From Roseobacter sp. MED193 (GTDB taxonomy: Bacteria; Pseudomonadota; Alphaproteobacteria; Rhodobacterales; Rhodobacteraceae), in NCBI RefSeq assembly GCF_000152965.1, contig NZ_AANB01000005.1:124001-188000 (forward strand): 64,000 nt of DNA. Reading direction: 5' to 3'. Below are positions 33,627 to 43,125 of this stretch, one piece after another (the stretch's first letter is position 1; the number at the start of each line of letters is the position of its first letter). A program made the position numbers and the translations under genes. The notes below the pieces were generated by a model. That model did not search any database. It saw only the letters and a list, made by a program, of their open reading frames with translations, and was not told the DNA's origin.

Positions 33627-35918
33627 ATGAAACGCCACGGCATCCTGTTTCAGATTGTCCTGTCGCTGTCTCTGGCGGCCTTTTTGGTTGCCATGGTTGT
33701 GGGAGCCGTTGCCCGGCGGTATGAGAGTGACCGGTCACGTGAAGAATTGACCGAGCAGGCGGGACTGACAATCTCGCTGGTTGGCGGGTTGATGCTTGAA
33801 TCGATCATTGTGGAAGACGTACCAGTCCTGGAAACAGGTCTCTACGAGACGCTGGCTCGAGTACCCAAAATCCTGTCCATTCAGATATTGAACAATGACG
33901 GCCTCGTAATTGCATCTGCCAACCGGCGCCAGATCCTCGCAGAGGAAGACACTGTTACCTACGAGCAACCGGTTGAATTGGCGGGATTTACGTTTGGAAC
34001 CATGGTGGTTCAGTGGTCGCTGCGGGAAGGGAAGGCTCTCGTTCAAGATCGGGTGCAATTTACGATCATGTGGACCGTTCTCGCTGTCGTGGGGCTATCT
34101 GCGGTTATGTTGGTTTTGCTCAACATGCTGGCACTGCAGCCGCTGAAAACCATCCATGACCGTATGTCGGACGCGCTCTCTGGGGTGCAGGGGCAGGTGA
34201 GGAAATTACCTTGGTATGCCTCGCGTGAGTTCTGGGCACTCAACTTTTCCGTTGGCGTGCTAGAAGATACCTTTGTCGAGCGCGATGAGCGCGAAGCGGC
34301 GCTGGAACGGGCCTGTGAGGACGCAGATATTGCCAATCAGGCCAAATCGGATTTCCTTGCCAATATGAGCCATGAGATCCGTACGCCTATGAATGGTGTG
34401 ATTGGTATGGCAGAGCTGATCATGGAAACCGATCTGGACGAGGATCAACAGATCTATGCAGAAACGATATCAAAATCCGGTACTGCACTACTGACAATTA
34501 TCAATGATATTCTCAACTTCTCCAAGATCGAAGCCGGCAAGGTGGAGTTAAACCTGGCGCCGTTCAACCTGTTGACCGCGATCGAAGACGTGGTCACGTT
34601 GCTCTCTCCCAGGGCCAATGCAAAAGGGGTTGAGATAATTTTACGCTATGATCCAAACCTGCCTGAGTTTTTTGAGGGAGATGTTGGCCGGGTCCGTCAG
34701 GTGATTACCAATATCATTGGCAATGCGGTGAAGTTTACCGACGTGGGCTATGTCCATGTTGATGTTTCGGGTGGCAAAAATTCTGAGAACTATAGCCTGA
34801 CGATCAAGGTGGCTGACACCGGGATTGGAATTCCGGCAAACCGTCTAGAAGCGGTCTTTAGTGCCTTTGAACAGGTGGACAGTGGCGCAACTCGCAGTTT
34901 CGAAGGGACGGGTTTGGGACTGGCAATTTCCGCGCGTCTTCTTGCCCTTATGGGGGGTGAGGTGGCGGTGGCCTCTAAGGCGGGGGAAGGCTCTATCTTT
35001 ACGGTGCAGCTGCCGCTGCCAAGAGCAGAGCGAGTTGGCGAAATCAAAGTAAACACTACAGCTTTCCAGGGGCTGACGGGACTGATTGTAGATGATTTGG
35101 AGTTGAACCGATCCGTTCTGACTGAACGGCTGCGGGCCTGGGGTGTCGATTGTCTTGAGGCTGGGAGCGCAATCCAGGCTTTGGAACGGATTTCCGACCT
35201 GAGGCGGGAAGGGCGGTCTGTAGATTTTTTCATTCTGGACTACCAGATGCCCGAGACTGACGGCTGCGAGTTGGCGCAGCGCATTCGGGCAATCCCTGCT
35301 TACGCCACATCTCCAATTGTTGTGCTGTCAGCGGTTGATCATGCTTTAGATCGATCAGATCCGAACGCGTTACAAGACTTTGAAATAGCGCAAAAACCTC
35401 TGCGGGTTGCGCAACTAAAGCAGGTTCTGCGGCGGGCTCTTCATCTTGAGAAACAGCCGCTCAGCGTGCCTCAGTCCAGCCAGGCGACCTACCAAACCTC
35501 CAATCTTGTCAAGTTGTTGATCGCTGAGGACAACAGAACCAACCAATTGGTAGTGACCCGAATGCTCAAGGATGCTGGGTTCGATATCACCATTGCTGCT
35601 AACGGCGTTGAAGCGGTCGAGCGGTTCAAGGAGGTTCAGCCGGATATCATTTTGATGGATATGATGATGCCGGTGATGGACGGCGTTGCGGCTACAGTGA
35701 AAATCCGAGAGATCGAACGGGCTGCTCGGTCTAGGGGCTGCCACATTATTGCACTGACCGCGAATGCGATGGAGTCCCATCGCAACAAATGCATGCGCGC
35801 GGGGATGGATGATTTCCTCAGCAAGCCAATTAACAAGAAGGCCTTGATTGCGACCATTCAAAAATGGGTCGAAGTCGACGAGGATGCGCCAGTCGACATC
35901 AGGACCCGCCGCAACTAG
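33627..35918 (+). CDS. Hybrid sensor histidine kinase with two receiver domains
   Basis: A 763-residue membrane kinase: transmembrane helix about residues 8-28, periplasmic region about 30-145, second helix about 147-169, HAMP-like linker, HisKA with His249 ([15 protein letters not shown]), HATPase ([26 protein letters not shown]), receiver 1 with Asp538 (FFILDYQMP) and receiver 2 with Asp678 (IILMDMMMP). There is no Hpt domain, so an external phosphotransfer partner is expected if a relay is used. Receiver 1 begins [10 protein letters not shown] and looks intact. Its periplasmic domain may contact the binding protein encoded 18 bases upstream. No dedicated output regulator is in the operon. 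Confidence 0.9.
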   Translation: MKRHGILFQIVLSLSLAAFLVAMVVGAVARRYESDRSREELTEQAGLTISLVGGLMLESIIVEDVPVLETGLYETLARVPKILSIQILNNDGLVIASANRRQILAEEDTVTYEQPVELAGFTFGTMVVQWSLREGKALVQDRVQFTIMWTVLAVVGLSAVMLVLLNMLALQPLKTIHDRMSDALSGVQGQVRKLPWYASREFWALNFSVGVLEDTFVERDEREAALERACEDADIANQAKSDFLANMSHEIRTPMNGVIGMAELIMETDLDEDQQIYAETISKSGTALLTIINDILNFSKIEAGKVELNLAPFNLLTAIEDVVTLLSPRANAKGVEIILRYDPNLPEFFEGDVGRVRQVITNIIGNAVKFTDVGYVHVDVSGGKNSENYSLTIKVADTGIGIPANRLEAVFSAFEQVDSGATRSFEGTGLGLAISARLLALMGGEVAVASKAGEGSIFTVQLPLPRAERVGEIKVNTTAFQGLTGLIVDDLELNRSVLTERLRAWGVDCLEAGSAIQALERISDLRREGRSVDFFILDYQMPETDGCELAQRIRAIPAYATSPIVVLSAVDHALDRSDPNALQDFEIAQKPLRVAQLKQVLRRALHLEKQPLSVPQSSQATYQTSNLVKLLIAEDNRTNQLVVTRMLKDAGFDITIAANGVEAVERFKEVQPDIILMDMMMPVMDGVAATVKIREIERAARSRGCHIIALTANAMESHRNKCMRAGMDDFLSKPINKKALIATIQKWVEVDEDAPVDIRTRRN

Positions 35919-35920
35919 CC

Positions 35921-35949
35921 AGGGACTGGTGTGTTTACCAGGCCCTTTC
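35921..35949. terminator. Hairpin between hybrid kinase and znuB
   Basis: AGGGACTGGT (35921-35930) and ACCAGGCCCT (35937-35946) pair with one mismatch around a six-base loop, followed by a short T-rich stretch. It separates two convergent genes. Confidence 0.6.
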
Positions 35950-36762
35950 TTATGCCGCGGTTATTTGCCGATAAATCGTGCCACCCAGATTGGTCAGCGC
36001 AAACAGCACCGCCGCAACGCAGACAATTGTTGGCCCGGTCGGGGTGTCGAGCATAAAAGACAGCTGCAAACCAGCAAGTGCAGACAGGGCTCCGATCCCG
36101 GCGGCGATGGCAGCCATGCGCTCAGGTGTGGCGGCAAAGGGGCGGGCCGCTGCCGCAGGGACAAGCAAGAGGGCTGAGATCAGCAAAACACCCACCACCT
36201 TGATGGCAACGGCCACAACCAGAGCCAGGGCAATGGTCAGAACCAGCTGTTCGCGCTTGGGGTTGATCCCTGCCGCATAGGCCAAATCGGGGCTGAGCGT
36301 GGCCGTTAGCAAAGCCGACCATCTGGCCCAAAGCAGCAGCAGGACCAGCGAAGCTCCGCCCCAGATCACAGCGAGGTCGATGCGGCTCACCGCCAGGATA
36401 TCGCCAAACAGATAGGCCATCAGATCAATGCGGATACCCTGTAAAAAGGATACCGCCACCAGACCAAAGGCCAGTGAGGAATGCGCCAAAACTCCCAGCA
36501 AAGTGTCCATCGCAAAGCCTCGCCCGCTGAGGCCAGAAACGGCGGTCGCCATCAGTAAGGCTATGATCAGAACCCCAGCAAAAATAGGCACTTGGAACCC
36601 TAACGCCAAGGCCACCCCCAGGATGGAGGCATGGGCGGTGGCATCGCCAAAGTAGGCCATGCGGCGCCAGACAACAAAGCAGCCCAATGGTGCGGCCGCA
36701 ACGGCGACGCCGGTACCAGCCAGGGCGGCGCGCAGCAGAAAGCTATCCAACAGCGTGATCAT
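35950..36762 (-). CDS. znuB: Zinc ABC transporter permease
   Basis: A 270-residue ABC-3-type membrane protein with about eight hydrophobic segments. Family segments are VVWRRMAYFGDATAHASILGVALA near the N-terminus, GDILAVSRIDL and VVGVLLISALLLVPAAAA. It forms the channel of the ZnuABC zinc importer. It overlaps the znuC stop by four bases and is the last gene of zur-znuC-znuB. Confidence 0.92.
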   Translation of the reverse strand: MITLLDSFLLRAALAGTGVAVAAAPLGCFVVWRRMAYFGDATAHASILGVALALGFQVPIFAGVLIIALLMATAVSGLSGRGFAMDTLLGVLAHSSLAFGLVAVSFLQGIRIDLMAYLFGDILAVSRIDLAVIWGGASLVLLLLWARWSALLTATLSPDLAYAAGINPKREQLVLTIALALVVAVAIKVVGVLLISALLLVPAAAARPFAATPERMAAIAAGIGALSALAGLQLSFMLDTPTGPTIVCVAAVLFALTNLGGTIYRQITAA

Positions 36763-37544
36763 CCTCGGGCCTCTTGTATAACATCCGGGCTGTGGGAGCC
36801 GGGGTGTTCCTTGCCGTGGTCATGGCCACAACTATGGTCATGGCTGTGATTGTGTTCATGGCGATACAAGGCCAGGGCTCCCTGGGTGCCGCTGCCAAAC
36901 AGGGCGCGATACTCTGGCGCCGAGGCCACATGTTCAGGCTCCCCCTCACAGCAGATATGACCGTTCAGACAAATCACCCGGTCTGAGGCTGCCATCACCA
37001 CATGCAGCTCATGGCTGACCATCAAAATGGCGCATCCCAAGGTTTGGCGCAGGATTTCGATCTGTTGATAAAAGGCGGCGGATCCCGGTTGATCCAGCCC
37101 CTGGGTGGCTTCGTCCAGGATCAAGAGCTGCGGTTTGCACAGCAGGGCACGTGCAAGCAACACCCGTTGAAACTGCCCGCCTGAAAGATCAACCATCTGG
37201 CGGTTGGACAGTTGCCCGGCGCCTGCCTGTTCCAATGCCTCTTTGGCCTGTTTGTCTGACACTTTGATCGGCAGGCTGAGAAAACGACGCACTGTCATTG
37301 GCAGGGTTGGGTCGATATGCAATTTTTGTGGAACATAGCCAATGCGCAGACCCGGGCTGCGGATCACCTTGCCCTGGCTCGGTAGCTGTGCCCCTATGAC
37401 GCTGCGCAGAAGGGTGGATTTGCCAGACCCATTGGGACCAACAATCGTGACGATCTCACCAGGTGAGATGCCGACAGTCACATGCGACAAAACTGTATTG
37501 CCGCCATAGCTGACAGAGAGATCCTGTAGGGAGATCAGTTGCAT
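36759..37544 (-). CDS. znuC: Zinc ABC transporter ATPase with His-rich tail
   Basis: A 261-residue ATPase: Walker A GPNGSGKST, signature LSGGQFQRVLLARALL, Walker B LLILDEATQGLD and the switch His in VSHE. The last 35 residues are rich in His (HEHNHSHDHSCGHDHGKEH), a likely metal-binding tail known in ZnuC proteins. Overlaps zur by ten bases at its start and znuB by four at its end, so the three genes are one operon. Confidence 0.92.
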   Translation of the reverse strand: MQLISLQDLSVSYGGNTVLSHVTVGISPGEIVTIVGPNGSGKSTLLRSVIGAQLPSQGKVIRSPGLRIGYVPQKLHIDPTLPMTVRRFLSLPIKVSDKQAKEALEQAGAGQLSNRQMVDLSGGQFQRVLLARALLCKPQLLILDEATQGLDQPGSAAFYQQIEILRQTLGCAILMVSHELHVVMAASDRVICLNGHICCEGEPEHVASAPEYRALFGSGTQGALALYRHEHNHSHDHSCGHDHGKEHPGSHSPDVIQEARG

Positions 37545-38023
37545 TTATTGGCGGATTCTTGGCATTTTGGGCAGAGACCTTCGGCCTCGACTACTGTGCG
37601 TTCGATCTGAAACCCTGCGTCGCGTGCGGCCTGACCGAGCTGACCGTTGGTCGGCACCGCCTGAGCTTCAGCCACTGATTTGCACATCCGGCAGATCATG
37701 AATACTGGGGCGTGATCCTCGCCGGGATGGGTGCAGGCAATAAAGGCATTCAGGCGTTCGATTTTGTGGGCAAACCCGTTGCTTACCAGAAAGTCCAGCG
37801 CGCGATAGGCAATAGGCGGCTGTGAGCCAAGGCCCTCTTCGCGCAGACGATCTAGGATTTCATAGGCCCCGAGCGCCCGGTGTTCTTGCAGCAAGATTTC
37901 CAAAACCCGTTTGCGCACGGGGGTAAATTGCAGCCCCTGCGCTTTGCATTGGGCATCGGCCGTTTCAATGCAGTCAGCAATGCAGCTTGCGTGGTCGTGA
38001 GTTTCAAACCCGATGGAATCCAT
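37535..38023 (-). CDS. zur: Zinc uptake regulator, Fur family
   Basis: A 162-residue Fur-family repressor. The winged helix contains RKRVLEILLQEHRALGAYEILDRL and PPIAYRALDFL; metal sites are suggested by HPGEDHAPVFMICRMC and the C-terminal LCPKCQES, with further Cys near the N-terminus (SCIADCIETADAQC). When zinc-loaded it should repress both its own operon and the divergent znuA. Size and location make Zur far more likely than Fur. Confidence 0.9.
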   Translation of the reverse strand: MDSIGFETHDHASCIADCIETADAQCKAQGLQFTPVRKRVLEILLQEHRALGAYEILDRLREEGLGSQPPIAYRALDFLVSNGFAHKIERLNAFIACTHPGEDHAPVFMICRMCKSVAEAQAVPTNGQLGQAARDAGFQIERTVVEAEGLCPKCQESANKCN

Positions 38024-38079
38024 GGTCTTGGGTCTCCGCTGAGAGGGGCGTCGCCTGGCCTGTGATGATCTTGGCTCTT

Positions 38080-38131
38080 GATATGTTATGGTATGACGTT
38101 TAACAAGCCGTGAGATGTTATAAAATTACAT
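38080..38131. promoter_or_regulatory. Candidate Zur boxes in zur-znuA intergenic region
   Basis: Two imperfect AT-rich dyads resemble the alphaproteobacterial Zur box: one at about 38081-38099 (ATATGTTATGGTATGACGT) and one at 38115-38131 (ATGTTATAAAATTACAT). They lie between the divergent zur and znuA starts, as expected for joint zinc control. Confidence 0.6.
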
Positions 38132-38141
38132 GAGAGCTCCC

Positions 38142-39251
38142 ATGCTAAATACTCCTCTGACTTCCGTTGCTGCCCTTATGGGGTTGGCAGGCGTTTCTCT
38201 GGCCGATGTGCCAAAGGTTGCAACCGATATCACGCCAGTACATGGCCTGGTGGCGCGGGTTATGCAGGGGCTGGGTGAGCCGAGCTTGGTGGTGCCGGCG
38301 GGTGCCTCACCACATCAGCATTCCATGCGCCCTTCTGAGGCCCTCGCGCTGTCGCAGGCGGATGTCGTTTTTTGGATGGGCGAGGCGCTGACACCTTGGT
38401 TGGAGGGCGCCGTGGATGAGCTGGCCAAAGATGCCCATGTGATCGAGTTGTTGGAGCTTGAAGGCGGTCTGGCGCTTCCCTTCCGTGAGGGCGTTGGGTT
38501 TGAGGCCCATGATCATGGCGATCACGATGACCATGGTGACCACGAAGACCATGAGGGTCATGACCATGGTGACCACGACGACCATGGAGGTCATGACCAC
38601 GATGACCATGGCAACCATGAAGGTCATGACCACGCGGGCCACGCTGAGGCGGGGCATGCCCATGAAGATGAGCACGAAGAAGGCCACGATGAAGATCACG
38701 TGGGACACGATCACGAAGGCCATGAGGGCCACGCCCATGAGGGAGTGGATCCCCATGCCTGGTTGGCACCTGAAAACGCGATGCTCTGGCTTGATGTGAT
38801 TGCAGCCGAACTGTCGGAGCATGACGCCGAAAACGCCGCAACCTATGCCGCCAATGCTGCGGCTGGGAAGTTGGAAATCAAAGAGGCTAAAGCAGAAATC
38901 ATGGCTAGCCTTGGGGAAGTACGCGACGGCGGTTTTGTGGTGTTCCACGATGCCTATCAGTATTTCGAGCACAGCTTTGGCCTTCAGGCCGCCGGCGCAA
39001 TCTCTCTGGGTGATTCCTCCGATCCAAGCCCCGCGCGTATCGCGGAAATCCAGCAGGTGGTGAAGGAGAAACAGGTCTCTTGTGTCTTCTCAGAACCGCA
39101 GTTCAATCCGGAACTGGTGGCAACTGTGCTAGAGGGAAGCGGCGCTCAAACCGTGGTCATTGATCCTTTGGGAACGGGACTGGAGCTGGGCGCTAACTTC
39201 TATCCGGCGCTGCTGAAAGAGCTGGGCGCAGCCATGGCGGCTTGTCACTAA
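38142..39251 (+). CDS. znuA: Zinc-binding periplasmic protein with long His/Asp-rich loop
   Basis: The zinc receptor of ZnuABC (about 369 residues). After a signal peptide (cleavage near SLADV) it has the cluster A-I motifs VHGLVARVM, SPHQHSMRPSEALAL, VDPHAWLAPENA and VVFHDAYQYFE. Between about residues 120 and 205 lies an unusually long acidic His-rich loop of repeated HDH/HGD/HEG units. Such loops are known in ZnuA and buffer or capture zinc; this one is at the long end. The ATG at 38142 has GAGAG upstream; a start four codons earlier (38130) would overlap a Zur box. Confidence 0.92.
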   Translation: MLNTPLTSVAALMGLAGVSLADVPKVATDITPVHGLVARVMQGLGEPSLVVPAGASPHQHSMRPSEALALSQADVVFWMGEALTPWLEGAVDELAKDAHVIELLELEGGLALPFREGVGFEAHDHGDHDDHGDHEDHEGHDHGDHDDHGGHDHDDHGNHEGHDHAGHAEAGHAHEDEHEEGHDEDHVGHDHEGHEGHAHEGVDPHAWLAPENAMLWLDVIAAELSEHDAENAATYAANAAAGKLEIKEAKAEIMASLGEVRDGGFVVFHDAYQYFEHSFGLQAAGAISLGDSSDPSPARIAEIQQVVKEKQVSCVFSEPQFNPELVATVLEGSGAQTVVIDPLGTGLELGANFYPALLKELGAAMAACH

Positions 39252-39282
39252 ATAGGGGTTTGAACTGAACCGTGAAAAATTC

Positions 39283-39314
39283 AAAAGGGTCAGGGAAAAC
39301 TCTGACCCTTTTTT
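39283..39314. terminator. Terminator after znuA
   Basis: AAAAGGGTCAG (39283-39293) and CTGACCCTTTT (39302-39312) form a perfect 11-base stem with an eight-base loop, followed by more T. It serves znuA and probably the convergent oxidoreductase gene. Confidence 0.88.
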
Positions 39315-39317
39315 GCT

Positions 39318-40592
39318 TTATATCCTGTCGTTGACGAGATGGGTCAGCGTTGCGCCTGCCTCATAATAGGCGCCGCGGAGCCGGGCAAAGGGCAGTTTGT
39401 GATCCGTGCTTGCAGGCAAGGGCAGCAGGCCCTCGTCGCCGGAGATCAGCGCCTCTGCGATCTTGTGGCCAAAGAGCGTACCGGGCCCTATACCGCGCCC
39501 TGAATAGCCAAAGCTGACATAGCCATCTTCCAGCTTGCCAATCTTGGGCAAATATTCCTGGGTCATAGCGATGCGGCCAAACCACTCACTTTCAAATTTT
39601 GCACCAGTAAGCGCTGGGAAAACGGCAGCCATTTTCCTTGTGAGCCAGCTCTGGTGAATGCTGCTGCCAAAATGGTCCAAGGCGCCCATGGCGCCGATGA
39701 TCAGTCGGCCCTGTTGATCCATTCGCCAGGAGGACATCACCAGGGCGGAGTCCCAGCAGCCTTCGAGCCCCGGCAGAATCTGCGCTTGTTGCGCCGGGCT
39801 AAGTGGCGCGGTAGCGCCCTGGAAATAGTGCACGGGCACAATCGCCGGCGCGCTGTAACCGGTCATCGCACGGGCATAGCCATTTGTGGCCATAACCAAA
39901 TACTTGGCGCGGATGCTGCCCTTGGGGGTGGTGACTTGCCAGTGGCCTTTGTTGCGGTTGATGGCTGTGGCTGGAGTTTGATCATGGAGCTGCGCGCCAG
40001 CTTTGATTGCGGCGCGGGCAAGGCCACGCGCAAAGCCCAAGGGTTGGATGGTGCCTGCGCGTGGATCGAACAGGGCCCCGTGGATGGCCTCTGAACCAAC
40101 GCGGCTCTGTGCCTGGGCCGCATCCAGCAACAGAACTGGCGCGCCAATGGACTGCAATTGATCGGCGCGGCGCTGTAGATCCTGCATGCCGCTGGGGGCA
40201 TGGGCGCAGTGCAGGGTGCCATTGCGCACGGGCTCGCATGAAATACCATGGCGCTCAATAAGCCCATAAACCAGGTCTGGCGCCTTCCCCAGCTCCTGGG
40301 ACAGGGCGTTGCCCTTTACGGGACCAAGGCGGGTATTGATGTCCTCTGGCGGCAGCCACAGCCCTGCATTGACCAAACCAACATTTCGCCCAGATCCACC
40401 ATGGCCAAAGACCTCCGCCTCAATCAGGCAGACAGAGGCCCCCATCTCGGCTGCCTTTAGGGCGGCAGAGCACCCGGTATAGCCGCCGCCAATGACGACC
40501 AGATCTGCCGTGACCTCCCCGGTCAGAACCGAGGAGGCGGGGTTTTCCTGGCAGGTCTGATGCCAGAGGCTCGTGGTTAGGTCAGATGTCAA
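39318..40592 (-). CDS. FAD-dependent amine/amino-acid oxidoreductase, pipecolate oxidase-like
   Basis: A 424-residue flavoprotein of the DAO family: the dinucleotide-binding motif is VVIGGGYTGCSAALKAAEMG, followed by FGHGGSGRNVGLVNAG, and the C-terminal FAD segment is SFGYSGRGIGPGTLFG. The family includes gamma-glutamylputrescine oxidase (PuuB) and L-pipecolate oxidase (AmaA). Its gene overlaps by 11 bases the end of an ALDH7-type gene, the usual partner in the pipecolate branch of lysine catabolism, so I favour pipecolate oxidation to P6C. PuuB-like activity cannot be excluded. Confidence 0.78.
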   Translation of the reverse strand: MTSDLTTSLWHQTCQENPASSVLTGEVTADLVVIGGGYTGCSAALKAAEMGASVCLIEAEVFGHGGSGRNVGLVNAGLWLPPEDINTRLGPVKGNALSQELGKAPDLVYGLIERHGISCEPVRNGTLHCAHAPSGMQDLQRRADQLQSIGAPVLLLDAAQAQSRVGSEAIHGALFDPRAGTIQPLGFARGLARAAIKAGAQLHDQTPATAINRNKGHWQVTTPKGSIRAKYLVMATNGYARAMTGYSAPAIVPVHYFQGATAPLSPAQQAQILPGLEGCWDSALVMSSWRMDQQGRLIIGAMGALDHFGSSIHQSWLTRKMAAVFPALTGAKFESEWFGRIAMTQEYLPKIGKLEDGYVSFGYSGRGIGPGTLFGHKIAEALISGDEGLLPLPASTDHKLPFARLRGAYYEAGATLTHLVNDRI

Positions 40593-42084
40593 ATTTTATT
40601 CCCTGTGCAAGCGGCAGTTCCCGCGAGTAGTTGACGGTATTGGTCTGGCGGCGCATGTAGCCTTTCCAGGCATCTGAGCCGCTTTCCCGTCCACCGCCGG
40701 TTTCCTTTTCACCGCCAAAGGCGCCACCGATCTCAGCGCCTGAGGGGCCGATGTTGACATTGGCGATACCGCAATCAGATCCGGCTGCCGAGAGGAAATA
40801 TTCACTCTCACGCAGATCCGTCGAGAAGATGCAGGAGCTCAACCCTTGCGGGACTTCGTTCTGTAGCTCAATTGCTTGATCCAAATCGTGATATTTCACC
40901 ACATAGAGGATCGGTGCAAAGGTCTCGGTATGCATGATCGCCGATTGCGCGGGCATCTCGACAATGGCCGGATGCACATAGGCGGCAGCAGCGTGGCTAT
41001 CGGTTAGGGCCTGGCCGCCGCCATGAACCTTGCCGCCTTCTGCCTTGGCCTGGGTCAAGGCGCGATCCATGGTTTTTAACGCCTGTTCGTCAATCAGAGG
41101 TCCCACCAAGGTGCCATCGACCAGAGGATCGCCAATGGGCAGGCCGGCATAGGCCTTGATCAAGCGCGGGATCAGCGCGTCATAGATGTCGGCATGGACA
41201 ATCAGACGACGCAGCGAAGTGCAGCGCTGACCGGCGGTGCCCACGGCTGAGAACACAATGGCGCGCAGGGCCATTTCCAGATCCGCCGAGGGCGCTACGA
41301 TCATCGCGTTATTGCCGCCAAGTTCCAGAATGGTGCGGCCCAGTCGCTGGGACATATCCTGCGCCACAGCCTTGCCCATGGGTACCGACCCGGTTGCGGA
41401 AATGATCGCCACATCCTTGGAGGCCGTCAGGGCTTCGCCCAGATCGCGTTCGCCGATCAGGGTCTGGATCAGACCGTCGGGCGCATCCTCGCCGAATTGC
41501 GCGGTGACCCGGTTACAGATTTTCTGCACGGCAAGGGCGGTCAGCGGCGTCTTTTCCGAAGGTTTCCAGATCACCGGATCGCCACAGACCAGTGCCAGAG
41601 CGGCGTTCCAGCACCAGGGTGCTACGGGGAAGTTAAACGCGGTGATCACGCCGCAGGTTCCCATCGGGTGCCAGGTTTCTCGCATGGCGTGGCCGGGGCG
41701 TTCCGAGGCGATGGTCAGGCCATAAAGCTGACGCGACAAACCGACTGCGAAATCACAGATGTCGATCATCTCCTGCACTTCGCCCAGACCTTCCCGATAG
41801 ATCTTGCCGCACTCCAGCGTCACCAGGCGCCCAAGGTTTTCTTTCTCCCGGCGCAGCTCTTCGCCCAGCAGACGCACCAGTTCGCCACGACGGGGGGCGG
41901 GGACAAGCCGCCAGGATTTGAAGGCGTCTTTGGCCTTTGCGATCTGCGCCTCTGCATCGGTCAGGCTGTGCATGGGGATACAGGCGATCTCGCTGCCATC
42001 AACCGGGGTTTTGACACTGAGACTGCCGCCGGTCAGCGCGTCTTTGGTGAAACCGGCAGCGGCAAGAATCTGGGTATGAGGCAT
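40582..42084 (-). CDS. Aldehyde dehydrogenase, ALDH7 type (P6C/aminoadipate semialdehyde)
   Basis: A 500-residue NAD-dependent aldehyde dehydrogenase. The cofactor region is VITAFNFPVAPWCWNAALALVCG, the Glu segment ILELGGNNAMIV and the catalytic Cys is in GTAGQRCTSLRRLIVH, the last being characteristic of ALDH7/antiquitin. Such enzymes oxidise piperideine-6-carboxylate/aminoadipate semialdehyde to 2-aminoadipate. First gene of a two-gene minus-strand operon with the FAD oxidoreductase; divergent from two LysR genes across 143 bases. Confidence 0.85.
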   Translation of the reverse strand: MPHTQILAAAGFTKDALTGGSLSVKTPVDGSEIACIPMHSLTDAEAQIAKAKDAFKSWRLVPAPRRGELVRLLGEELRREKENLGRLVTLECGKIYREGLGEVQEMIDICDFAVGLSRQLYGLTIASERPGHAMRETWHPMGTCGVITAFNFPVAPWCWNAALALVCGDPVIWKPSEKTPLTALAVQKICNRVTAQFGEDAPDGLIQTLIGERDLGEALTASKDVAIISATGSVPMGKAVAQDMSQRLGRTILELGGNNAMIVAPSADLEMALRAIVFSAVGTAGQRCTSLRRLIVHADIYDALIPRLIKAYAGLPIGDPLVDGTLVGPLIDEQALKTMDRALTQAKAEGGKVHGGGQALTDSHAAAAYVHPAIVEMPAQSAIMHTETFAPILYVVKYHDLDQAIELQNEVPQGLSSCIFSTDLRESEYFLSAAGSDCGIANVNIGPSGAEIGGAFGGEKETGGGRESGSDAWKGYMRRQTNTVNYSRELPLAQGIKFDI

Positions 42085-42227
42085 GGTCTATCCTTTCAGG
42101 GGATCTATCAAGCCATGAGCTCATTGCGGGGTTATTGTCTGGCAACTCACGGCACTTTTCTATAAATCACAAGACAAATCGCAAAATGCACATGATACTA
42201 AATCCTGAAGCTATGAGGTAAGGTTAT

Positions 42228-43124
42228 ATGATAGCACCCCGTCGGTTCTTGCCCTCTATCTCTTCCCTGCTCGCACTGGAGGCTGTGGACCGCCTCGGGA
42301 GTGCTTCGGCAGCGGCAGAAGATCTCAACCTTACGCAAAGTGCTATCAGTCGCCAGTTAAAGCAGTTGGAACAGCAGATGGAGGTCGATCTGATCGCGCG
42401 GGACCAGATGCGGATGCAGTTAACGCCGGGCGGGGCAAACTATGCCAAAGAGGCCCGGGCCATCCTGTCCCGATTGGCGCAGGCTTCGATCAAACTGCGG
42501 GCAAATCCGGATGGGGGTAGCCTCAATCTGTCGATTCTGGCCTCCTTTGGGCTGCATTGGTTGGCGCCCCGGCTCAAAGGTTTTGTCGGTCAGCATCCGG
42601 GTATCACTGTCAATTTGCAGACCCACAACCTGCCTTTCAGCTTTGAGGCAGGCACCGCGCAGGCGGCCATTCACTATGGCACCCGTGACTGGCCAGGGGT
42701 GCAATACCTTCCTCTGATGCCCAAACATGTGCTCCCGGTTTGTGCGCCAGACCTTTTGCCCAGCCCCCTGCACCGGCCCCAGGATCTGCTGGACTATCCC
42801 CTGCTGCACCTGGAAACGCATCCCGACAGTTGGGAGCAGTGGTTTGGCCTGCATGATGTGGAAGCAGCGCGGTTACAGGGCATGCTGTTTGACCAGTCTT
42901 CAGCCATGACACAGGCGGCGGTGCACGGGCTGGGGATCGCCCTGCTGCCGACCTTCCTGGCGGAGGGGGAGATCGCTGCTGGTCGCTTGCAACTGGCCAT
43001 CAGCGGAGCCCCGGTCACACTGGGGGAGTATTTCCTGGTCTGGCCTGCGGAACACGCCGATGACTATCCGCTTATGCAGTTTCGCAATTGGCTGCTGGAT
43101 CAAATCAAAGCAGAGGAGTGCTGA
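42228..43124 (+). CDS. LysR-family regulator (GcvA-like), first of two
   Basis: A 298-residue LysR protein: N-terminal helix-turn-helix (about residues 12-65, LGSASAAAEDLNLTQSAISRQLKQLEQQM) and an effector domain of the GcvA subclass (FEAGTAQAAIHYGTRDWPGVQYLPLM). It is divergent from the ALDH7/FAD-oxidase operon, the classic arrangement for its regulator; ligand unknown. Followed after one base by a second LysR gene. Confidence 0.87.
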   Translation: MIAPRRFLPSISSLLALEAVDRLGSASAAAEDLNLTQSAISRQLKQLEQQMEVDLIARDQMRMQLTPGGANYAKEARAILSRLAQASIKLRANPDGGSLNLSILASFGLHWLAPRLKGFVGQHPGITVNLQTHNLPFSFEAGTAQAAIHYGTRDWPGVQYLPLMPKHVLPVCAPDLLPSPLHRPQDLLDYPLLHLETHPDSWEQWFGLHDVEAARLQGMLFDQSSAMTQAAVHGLGIALLPTFLAEGEIAAGRLQLAISGAPVTLGEYFLVWPAEHADDYPLMQFRNWLLDQIKAEEC

Positions 43125-43125
43125 T

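Noticed and set aside
38505-38750. Repetitive DNA that could look like a CRISPR array or tandem repeat
   Set aside because: The repeats are His/Asp/Gly codons of the ZnuA loop; spacing is irregular and no spacers exist.
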